A DNA stretch of 14,228 bases. It comes from Chloroflexota bacterium (GTDB lineage: Bacteria; Chloroflexota; Anaerolineae; Aggregatilineales; Phototrophicaceae). The position numbers and the translations under genes are program-made. Below, piece after piece: positions 1 to 5,969 of this stretch. The notes under the pieces are model-generated. The model saw only the letters and a list, made by a program, of their open reading frames with translations, did no database searches and had not been told where the DNA came from. Location: NCBI GenBank assembly GCA_023430545.1, contig JAEZAF010000247.1:1-14228 (forward strand), given 5' to 3'. Every line of letters starts with the position of its first letter. Within the stretch, counting starts at the first letter, position 1.

Positions 1-546
1 GCGCTGGAAATGGCCGACGGCCTGATGCTGCATCCGCTGGTCGGCGCGACCAAGTCCGATGACGTCCCGGCCTCGGTGCGCGTCCAGAGCTACAAGACGG
101 AACTGCAATATTACTTCCCGAAGGACCGCGTGCTGCTCAACACCTTCCCGGCGGCGATGCGCTATGCTGGCCCACGCGAGGCCATCTGGCATGCGATTGC
201 CCGCAAGAATTATGGCTGCTCACACTTCATTGTCGGACGTGACCATGCCGGTGTCGGTAATTATTATGGCACCTACGATGCGCAGAAGCTGTTCGACGAA
301 TTCGACGAAGCCGCCATCGGCATCATCCCGCTGCGCTTCGAGCATTCCTTCTACTGCCGTGACTGCAATACCATCGTCACCGCCAAGACCTGCCCGCACG
401 GCAAGGATAGCTGGCTGAGCCTCAGCGGGACGCAGGTGCGTGCCAAGCTGGCCGCCGGTGAAATGCTGCCAGTGGAATTCACGCGGCCCGAAGTCAGCCA
501 TGTGCTGATTGAAGGCATGCGTAACTATCACGCCTCGCAGGAATAA
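1..546 (+). CDS. sat: Sulfate adenylyltransferase (ATP sulfurylase), 3' part
   Basis: This is the C-terminal 181 residues of a single-chain ATP sulfurylase, which makes adenosine 5'-phosphosulfate (APS) and pyrophosphate from sulfate and ATP in the cytoplasm. The open frame runs through the left window edge (A-L-E-M-A-D-G-L), so the ATG at 10 is internal and the true start lies outside. Family motifs are clear: ALEMADGLMLHPLVG, the GRDHAGVGNYYG nucleotide-binding loop, and SGTQVRAKLAAGE followed by a conserved EFTRPEV near the end. A C-x2-C-x8-C-x-H cluster (FYCRDC ... TCPH) resembles the zinc site of Thermus-type ATP sulfurylases. This is the Sat type, unrelated to the CysD/CysN heterodimer. 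A phosphohydrolase starts 34 nt downstream and cysC follows it, so the three probably form one sulfate-activation cassette. Confidence 0.96.
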   Translation, partial: ALEMADGLMLHPLVGATKSDDVPASVRVQSYKTELQYYFPKDRVLLNTFPAAMRYAGPREAIWHAIARKNYGCSHFIVGRDHAGVGNYYGTYDAQKLFDEFDEAAIGIIPLRFEHSFYCRDCNTIVTAKTCPHGKDSWLSLSGTQVRAKLAAGEMLPVEFTRPEVSHVLIEGMRNYHASQE

Positions 547-580
547 CGGCCTCATCTGACGTGAGAACTGAGATCATCCC

Positions 581-2014
581 ATGTTTCGCCGCCTGACGAA
601 CCGCCTGAGCGACAGCCTGAATCGCAGCAGAAAAAGGCGGGTACTGGTCATTGGGCTGGATTGTGCCAGCCCTCAGCTTGTCTTTGACCAGTTCCGCGAT
701 GAACTGCCGCATCTGTCACAGCTCATGCGCGGCGGGACATGGGGGACGCTCAACTCATGCACGCCATGCATTACTGTCCCGGCGTGGGCGTGTATGACAA
801 CCGGTCATGACCCCGGCGAACTGGGATGCTATGGATTTCGCAACCGCGCCGATTACAGCTACGACCGCATGACCGTCGCGGACGGCACGGCTATCCGCGC
901 TAAACGGGTATGGGATCATCTGGGTGATGCCGGTAAAAGCTCGGTGGTTGTCTCCGTCCCGCAGACACATCCGCCGCGCCCGCTGAACGGTCATCTGATC
1001 AGCGGCTTCCCAGCCCCTGGAACCGACAGCGCTTTTACGTATCCGGCGGTGCTGAAGACCGAAGTCCTGCGTATCGCACCGGATTATCACTTCGATATTG
1101 CCGACTTCCGCACCGAAGACAAACCCGCGCTGCTACAGCGCATCCATGATTTCACCGAGGTGCAGTATCGTGTCATCCGTCATCTGATGGAAAGCAAGCC
1201 GTGGGACTTCTTCATGCACGTCAATATGGGGACAGATCGCATCCATCACGCCTTCTGGCGTTATCATGATCCGCAGCACCGGCTGCACGAAGCCGGAAAC
1301 CCGTTCAAGTATGCCATCCGCGATTATTACCGCACGGTTGATGCACAGATCGGCGAGTTATTATCACGCATCGACGACTCGACCGCCGTGCTGGTCGTCA
1401 GTGATCACGGTGTCAGGCGGATGGACGGTGCAATCTGCCTGAACGAATGGCTGTGGCGCAACGGCTGGCTGGCCTTGAAAACACCGCCAGCAGAAGGCGT
1501 GATCACGGCGTTTGATGAACAGAACGTCGATTGGTCGCGGACACGGGCATGGGGCAGCGGCGGTTATTATGGCCGCGTCTCGCTGAATGTGGCCGGACGT
1601 GAACCGCAGGGAATCATCGCACCGGAAGATTTCGAGAAAGTGCGCGATGAGCTGGCAGTGGCATTGTGCGCCATTCCGGATGCGCAGGGACAGCCGCTGA
1701 AGACGCAGGCATTTAAACCGCAGGATATTTACCGCGAAGTTAACGGCATCGCGCCGGATCTGATTGTCTATTTCGGGGATCTGCACTGGCGATCCGTCGG
1801 CAGTCTTGGATACGGCAGGCATTACACGCTGGAAAACGACACCGGTCCGGATGATGCCAATCATGCCGTGGAAGGGATGTACATCCTGCATGAGCCAAAT
1901 GGCAAAAGCCGGGGCCGGGTCGATGGCCAATCGCTGTTCGAGGTGATGCCGACGATCCTCGATCTGATGGGCGTAGCGGCCCCGGAAGGGATTTCAGGCA
2001 CCAGTATTCGTTAA
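581..2014 (+). CDS. AlkP-superfamily phosphohydrolase (COG3379 / type I phosphodiesterase-like)
   Basis: This 477-residue protein belongs to the alkaline phosphatase superfamily, probably the COG3379 'phosphohydrolase/phosphomutase' branch. The expected two-metal site can be traced: D27 in VIGLDCAS, a likely nucleophile T65 in CITVPAWACMTTG, D219 and H223 in GTDRIHHAFW, D275-H276 in VVSDHG, and H428 in NHAVEGMY. The Thr nucleophile and the SDHG motif fit phosphodiesterase-type members better than classical PhoA. No signal peptide or membrane segment is visible; the N-terminus is basic and polar, so it is probably cytoplasmic. It sits between sat and cysC, 34 nt after sat, which suggests a nucleotide or ester linked to sulfate activation (APS, PAPS, PAP or a sulfated product). 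The substrate is inferred from context only. The ribosome-binding site before the ATG is weak (GAG-type). Confidence 0.85.
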   Translation: MFRRLTNRLSDSLNRSRKRRVLVIGLDCASPQLVFDQFRDELPHLSQLMRGGTWGTLNSCTPCITVPAWACMTTGHDPGELGCYGFRNRADYSYDRMTVADGTAIRAKRVWDHLGDAGKSSVVVSVPQTHPPRPLNGHLISGFPAPGTDSAFTYPAVLKTEVLRIAPDYHFDIADFRTEDKPALLQRIHDFTEVQYRVIRHLMESKPWDFFMHVNMGTDRIHHAFWRYHDPQHRLHEAGNPFKYAIRDYYRTVDAQIGELLSRIDDSTAVLVVSDHGVRRMDGAICLNEWLWRNGWLALKTPPAEGVITAFDEQNVDWSRTRAWGSGGYYGRVSLNVAGREPQGIIAPEDFEKVRDELAVALCAIPDAQGQPLKTQAFKPQDIYREVNGIAPDLIVYFGDLHWRSVGSLGYGRHYTLENDTGPDDANHAVEGMYILHEPNGKSRGRVDGQSLFEVMPTILDLMGVAAPEGISGTSIR

Positions 2015-2039
2015 AATGCCATAAAATTAAAATTGAGTC

Positions 2040-2067
2040 TTTATTCAGAGGCCGTTTAACTTACAAT
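2040..2067 (+). promoter_or_regulatory. Possible internal promoter for cysC
   Basis: TTTATT at 2040-2045 and TACAAT at 2062-2067 are separated by 16 bp in an AT-rich gap after the phosphohydrolase gene. TACAAT matches the sigma70 -10 consensus at 5 of 6 positions, but the -35 matches only 3 of 6. A transcript would start near 2074, about 43 nt before the ATG at 2117, a leader length like those of the two better promoters in this window. Readthrough from sat is an alternative. Confidence 0.35.
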
Positions 2068-2116
2068 GTCGGCACTCCATTCGTTCAATGAGTTTCTGGT
2101 TCGGAGATCGCACCAA

Positions 2117-2680
2117 ATGACAGAGTATCCTGGTTTTGTATTGTGGTTCACGGGGTTATCAGGCGCAGGTAAGACCACCATCGCCATTGCCCTGGAGCCG
2201 AAGCTGCGTGAGCGCGGCATCCGCATCGAGCGCCTTGATGGGGACATCGTCCGCACTCAGCTCACCCGTGATCTCGGTTTCTCCAAGGAAGACCGTGACA
2301 AGAACATCGAACGCGTGACCTTTGTCGCCAAGCTGCTGAGCCGCAACAACGTCGGCGTGCTGGCGTCCTTCATCTCGCCGTATGCCGCCACCCGTGATTA
2401 TGTCCGTGGTGAGACCACCAACTTCATCGAAGTCTTCGTCGATGCCCCGCTGGAAGTCTGTGCAGAGCGCGATGTCAAGGGGATGTACGCGAAGGCCTTC
2501 GCAGGTGAAATCAAGAATTTCACCGGTGTGAGCGACCCGTATGAAGCCCCTGTCAACCCGGATATTCATCTTCTTACCGATCCGGAAACCGTTGATCAGT
2601 CTGTCGAAATTATCCTCAACTGGCTGGAAGAGCGCGGATTTATCCCGGCGGCTGAGACCACCCCTGCCGCTTCATCATAA
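2117..2680 (+). CDS. cysC: Adenylyl-sulfate kinase (APS kinase)
   Basis: APS kinase phosphorylates the 3'-OH of APS to give PAPS, the donor for sulfate reduction or for sulfotransferases. Numbering from the ATG at 2117 gives 187 residues, a normal family length. Visible motifs are the P-loop GLSGAGKT (13-20), LDGD (40-43), GFSKEDRDKNI (54-64), SFISPY (84-89) and the C-terminal FVDAPLEVCAERD with a KNFTGVSDPYEAP lid region. I prefer the ATG at 2117 to an in-frame ATG at 2066. MTEYPGFVLWFTG is a typical family N-terminus, GGAG lies about 10 nt upstream, and the 2066 ATG overlaps a candidate -10 box. The longer start would add 17 residues that match no family feature I know. This gene completes the sat-phosphohydrolase-cysC cassette and is followed by a strong terminator. 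Confidence 0.95.
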   Translation: MTEYPGFVLWFTGLSGAGKTTIAIALEPKLRERGIRIERLDGDIVRTQLTRDLGFSKEDRDKNIERVTFVAKLLSRNNVGVLASFISPYAATRDYVRGETTNFIEVFVDAPLEVCAERDVKGMYAKAFAGEIKNFTGVSDPYEAPVNPDIHLLTDPETVDQSVEIILNWLEERGFIPAAETTPAASS

Positions 2681-2700
2681 GCTGAGCATCATCATCTGAT

Positions 2701-2750
2701 AACAAAAACGCCGACCGTATCGGGAATGATACAGTCGGCGTTTGTTTTGT
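2701..2750. terminator. Bidirectional rho-independent terminator
   Basis: A long hairpin has arms AAACGCCGAC (2706-2715) plus GTATC (2717-2721) and the complementary GATAC (2728-2732) plus GTCGGCGTTT (2734-2743). There is one C/A mismatch and a GGGAAT loop. It is flanked by an A-rich stretch on the left and TTTGTTTTGT on the right, so it can end transcription on either strand. It lies exactly between cysC and the convergent membrane-protein gene. Confidence 0.92.
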
Positions 2751-2753
2751 GCT

Positions 2754-4412
2754 TCAGTCCTCGGTCGGCATTATCGGGACGACATAAAGCTGCACACCGC
2801 CAAAGGAGACCAGCCGATCCAGTGTCGTCAGACAGGGGGCATTACCAAGGATACGTTCACGCGGGCCATAGACTACGTACTGTACCTGATAGCGCTTGTG
2901 CGCGGTATAGGTCCCGTCGAGGAGCGCGTCGCAGTTACCATTGTCACCATCACGGTACCAGCCTTCCACCACAGACCGCTTCTGCCCTGCGTTCAGTGTC
3001 TGATGGGCAGAGCCGTAGACTACCGGCTGTCCACTCCATGCCGGAAGCCACACCCCCACCTGAGGCGCGGCCAGCACGACCGCATTCTGATCAGGACGCA
3101 TGCGCAGCCACTCGAACAGGCGGAGATAATCGGTCTCCAGCATCAGACTGCTGCCCACCCGTGAGGCACTGGAGAGAAAAGCGGGCATCGGTGATGCCAG
3201 CACCACCAGCAGGCTCAGGCTGATAACAGGCAGCAGGGCGACCAATGTGCGGTAGCGACGACGGCGGCGCGGGACCAGCCGGAACCAGTAATCTTCTGCC
3301 GAGCGTGTGCCGAAATAGGCGATTGCCAGCATCAGGCCGAGGCCGAAGCTCATCTGAATCACCGGCGTCAGATAAATCAGCAGGACCATCGCCAGCAGCC
3401 ACAGCAGCATGATCTGATTGCCGTCCTGCTCGAAGCGGCGGATTGCACGGTACAGGCCCGGCAGCGCGATCAGCAGCGGAAGACCGAGGCTGAGGGCGAA
3501 AATCCAGAGGGGCGGCAGCAGATCGCGATTTAGATTCACCCAGATCTGACTGACCACCGGGTTATACATAATAACCGTGCCGTAGTACAGCAGCATCGGC
3601 ACCGCCGGGAGGATCAGGCATAAAATCCAGCGCAGGCCGTATGATACCCCCCGATGCTGAAGCATCCGCGCCAGCAGCACCACCACAAACGCGATGCCAA
3701 TCGGCACGATCCCCGGCGGATACAGAAATGTGACGAGAAAGCTGAAACAGAAGATCGTCGCCCCCTCGTTGCTGACGGTGGGGCTGGCAAGCGTGCCCGG
3801 TCGCAGCACCTCGATAATCGCGCTGACAAGGATCGCCATCGATCCGACCGCCAGCGGCAGATGCACATTGACCAGTGTGCTGTAAAACGGGTACAGCTCG
3901 GGGTAAAGCAGATCAGGAAAATTGAATTCGTTCAGCAGCGGGGCCAGCAGCCATCCGAGGCCAGAGCTGAAGACCGCCAGCACGAAAAACACCCGCCGCG
4001 AACGCAGGCGCATCCAGATGGTCGCGCCCAGATAATAAATCCCGGCGTACATGAAAAATGCCGCCCCGATGCGTGCGACATGGAACAGCACAATCACCGG
4101 GATGCGCGTCAGACGGGCAAGCTGCCCCAGCACCGTATACAGGCTGTCAATCAGGACCCCGTTGTGCGGTTCCGGCGTATGGAGATATTGGCCGAGCCAT
4201 TCCCCCTGCGATCCCTGAATCATCTTGGAGAGATAGCCGGCGGTGTTGGCGTAATCATGCAGCGCCCCCATGAAGCGCTGATCCTCGGATGCCGGATTGC
4301 TGACGGCCACCCACAGAAAGGGAAAAAGCGCTGCCAGCACCAAAACACTGCTCAGCATAATGACCCAGCGCCACTCAGAAGGGGATACGTGTCCTGTATA
4401 TCCTGTTCGCAT
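2754..4412 (-). CDS. Polytopic membrane protein, GT-C-like layout, function unknown
   Basis: This 552-residue integral membrane protein is not a family I recognise with certainty. Hydrophobic helices are visible at about residues 15-36, 105-130, 141-160, 180-202, 217-248, 262-282, 302-322, 333-350, 352-368 and 387-407. A large polar loop follows the first helix (about 38-100, with acidic ED at 43-44 and HDYANTAGY at 52-60). A soluble C-terminal domain spans about 425-550 (MLETDYLRLFEWLR, GQPVVYGSAHQTLN, VQYVVYGPRER). A big first extracytoplasmic loop with acidic residues plus a soluble C-terminal domain is typical of GT-C glycosyltransferases that use lipid-linked sugars and of YfhO-like proteins. 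An arginine patch at 382-386 marks a cytoplasmic loop. The gene stands alone: it converges on cysC and diverges from the zinc-ribbon gene. The start is the only ATG close to the first helix; GGGA 8-11 nt upstream is a weak ribosome site. Confidence 0.8.
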   Translation of the reverse strand: MRTGYTGHVSPSEWRWVIMLSSVLVLAALFPFLWVAVSNPASEDQRFMGALHDYANTAGYLSKMIQGSQGEWLGQYLHTPEPHNGVLIDSLYTVLGQLARLTRIPVIVLFHVARIGAAFFMYAGIYYLGATIWMRLRSRRVFFVLAVFSSGLGWLLAPLLNEFNFPDLLYPELYPFYSTLVNVHLPLAVGSMAILVSAIIEVLRPGTLASPTVSNEGATIFCFSFLVTFLYPPGIVPIGIAFVVVLLARMLQHRGVSYGLRWILCLILPAVPMLLYYGTVIMYNPVVSQIWVNLNRDLLPPLWIFALSLGLPLLIALPGLYRAIRRFEQDGNQIMLLWLLAMVLLIYLTPVIQMSFGLGLMLAIAYFGTRSAEDYWFRLVPRRRRRYRTLVALLPVISLSLLVVLASPMPAFLSSASRVGSSLMLETDYLRLFEWLRMRPDQNAVVLAAPQVGVWLPAWSGQPVVYGSAHQTLNAGQKRSVVEGWYRDGDNGNCDALLDGTYTAHKRYQVQYVVYGPRERILGNAPCLTTLDRLVSFGGVQLYVVPIMPTED

Positions 4413-4751
4413 TACTGATCCCGTATGGAAACGTTTGGGTTAGGGAAGCCGCTCAGGCCGTTCCTGCATCGATGGGCGCCGGCAGTGGGTGACAGGTTAC
4501 AGAGGCAGGGTGCGCAAAATTCCATCGATGTGTTCGGCTTCTGATGCAAAATAGTCTACAATTCGGTGACTGTACAAGGATCGCCGCTGACTGTATCAGA
4601 TACTCTTTACGATTGTACCCGACAAACCCGTATTGAACAGTAAACGGCGGGACGGTGGTCTTCATGACGCACTGACAATCCCACCCGCAGATCCTCTCTC
4701 TGTATTGATCGAAACAGGTATTTATCCGACCAGCCAAACCAGCGGACCACC
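4413..4751. other. Divergent intergenic region (339 bp) with short repeats
   Basis: This region separates the starts of two divergent genes and should hold both promoters. I found no convincing protein or known RNA. Visible elements are two copies of the palindrome CATCGATG (4467-4474 and 4523-4530), a direct repeat TGACTGTA (4567-4574 and 4588-4595, 21 bp apart, two helical turns), and the palindrome GTATC-A-GATAC (4593-4603). There are also possible -10 boxes TACAAT on the + strand (4557-4562) and on the - strand (4612-4617). Neither -10 has a good -35 at the right distance, so no promoter is called. Confidence 0.5.
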
Positions 4752-5465
4752 ATGAATCAGGCAGAAGCACTCTATCAACTTCAGCAGATCGATTTACAGC
4801 TCGGGCGCCAGCAGAAGCGGCTGGATGAAATCAGCACGCAGCTTGCCAACCGTCAGGCCGTAGATGATGCACAGGCCGCCGTCACACAGGCCGAACAGCG
4901 GCTTGTCCCGCTGCGTACCCGCACCCGTGATCTTGACCTTGAACTCAAATCCGTCCAGCAGAAAGCCCAGCAGACCGAACAACAGCTTTACAGCGGCACC
5001 GTCAAAAACCCGAAGACCATGCAGGAAATGCAGCAGGAGATCGAGTCGCTGAAGCGCCGCACAGCCGAACTTGAAGAACGGCTGCTGGAAGCGATGTTCC
5101 ATAATGAAGAAGCGCAGACCGATCTCGACCGGCTTCAGACTGTGCTGGCGGAGACTACCGGTACATGGGAAGAAGCCCATGCCGAACTGCTCAAAGAACA
5201 GGCTGAGCTTCAGCAGTCGATGCAGCAGCTTCAGCAGAAGCGCCAGGACGCGCTGAAGCCGGTGCAGGCCGACAGCCTGAAGCTCTACAGTGGATTAAAG
5301 CCGCGCAAGGCACATCAGCCGGTATCCGTCCTGAAAGGGGTCAGCTGCAGCGTGTGTGGGATCGAGCAGACCATGAACATCGTCCAGCAGGTACAGAGGG
5401 GGGATCAGTTGATCACCTGCACCAACTGTGGCCGCATTCTGGTGGATCGCTTCCAGTTCTCATGA
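4752..5465 (+). CDS. Coiled-coil / C4 zinc-ribbon protein (CdsZ/COG1579 family)
   Basis: This 237-residue protein consists of a long antiparallel coiled coil (about residues 1-180, rich in Gln, Glu and Leu) and a C-terminal zinc ribbon with C199-x2-C202 and C223-x2-C226. YSGTVKNPKTMQEMQQEIESL in the first half is the conserved hairpin region of the COG1579 (zf-RING_7, PF02591) family. These proteins are widespread and often annotated as 'predicted nucleic acid-binding' or 'zinc ribbon domain regulatory protein CdsZ'. The biochemical role is not established in most bacteria, so I assign none here. The length is normal for the family. Its stop codon overlaps the start of the VOC gene by 4 nt (ATGA), which indicates one transcript and translational coupling. 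Confidence 0.9.
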   Translation: MNQAEALYQLQQIDLQLGRQQKRLDEISTQLANRQAVDDAQAAVTQAEQRLVPLRTRTRDLDLELKSVQQKAQQTEQQLYSGTVKNPKTMQEMQQEIESLKRRTAELEERLLEAMFHNEEAQTDLDRLQTVLAETTGTWEEAHAELLKEQAELQQSMQQLQQKRQDALKPVQADSLKLYSGLKPRKAHQPVSVLKGVSCSVCGIEQTMNIVQQVQRGDQLITCTNCGRILVDRFQFS

Positions 5466-5851
5466 CATCAATTCGCGTTAACCATCTCGATCACCTTGTG
5501 CTGACAGTGCGCGACATCGACCAGACGTGCGAGTTCTACCACCGCGTTCTGGGGATGGAAGTCATCACCTTTGGCGAAGGCCGCAAGGCACTGCGCTTCG
5601 GCAGTCAGAAGATCAATCTGCATCAGGCGGGGGCGGAATTCGAGCCGAAGGCACACACGCCGACACCCGGATCAGCAGATCTGTGCTTCATCGTCCAGAC
5701 GCCGCTGGAAACCGTGCTGGAAGTCCTGCGGCATGAGCATATACAGCCGGAAAGTGAGATCGTCGCACGTACCGGTGCGACCGGCCCGATTCAGTCGGTC
5801 TATCTGCGCGATCCGGATGGCAATTTGCTCGAACTGTCGACTCCGGTCTAG
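5462..5851 (+). CDS. VOC-family protein, GLOD5/'VOC virulence protein' type
   Basis: This 129-residue single-module vicinal-oxygen-chelate (glyoxalase/bleomycin-resistance fold) protein contains two beta-alpha-beta-beta-beta units. The signature text includes HLDHLVLTVRDID at the N-terminus, FYHRVLGMEV, GRKALRFGSQKINLHQ, GSADLCFI, GATGPIQSVYLRDPDGNLLEL. Likely metal ligands are the His of LDH, the His of NLHQ and the Glu of LLEL. The combination closely resembles glyoxalase-domain-containing protein 5 homologues, whose substrate is unknown. I chose the ATG at 5462 because it overlaps the upstream stop as ATGA and begins exactly at the domain. An in-frame GTG at 5354 would add 36 residues read from zinc-ribbon coding sequence. 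It is probably co-translated with the upstream gene. Confidence 0.9.
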   Translation: MTSIRVNHLDHLVLTVRDIDQTCEFYHRVLGMEVITFGEGRKALRFGSQKINLHQAGAEFEPKAHTPTPGSADLCFIVQTPLETVLEVLRHEHIQPESEIVARTGATGPIQSVYLRDPDGNLLELSTPV

Positions 5852-5969
5852 AATCTTAAGCTCATCGTACGTCATAACCGGCTACGATAGGGAACAGTAA
5901 AGACGGTGCGATACGCACCCGGCACCCTGATCACGCACAGGCATCACAGCGTTTAGCAAAGGTTTCGGC

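Noticed and set aside
3654..4418. + strand open frame of 254 codons opposite the membrane protein
   Set aside because: Low-complexity basic and His/Gln-rich product, antisense to a clean polytopic membrane protein.
4453..4770. - strand frame of 105 codons in the divergent intergenic region
   Set aside because: It overlaps the start of the zinc-ribbon gene on the other strand, has no family features, and has an amino-acid composition unlike its neighbours.
5905..5919. Hairpin GGTGCG-ATA-CGCACC before the NACHT-like gene as a terminator of the VOC gene
   Set aside because: The stem is only 6 bp and no T-run follows. It may be a leader structure, but it is too short to call.
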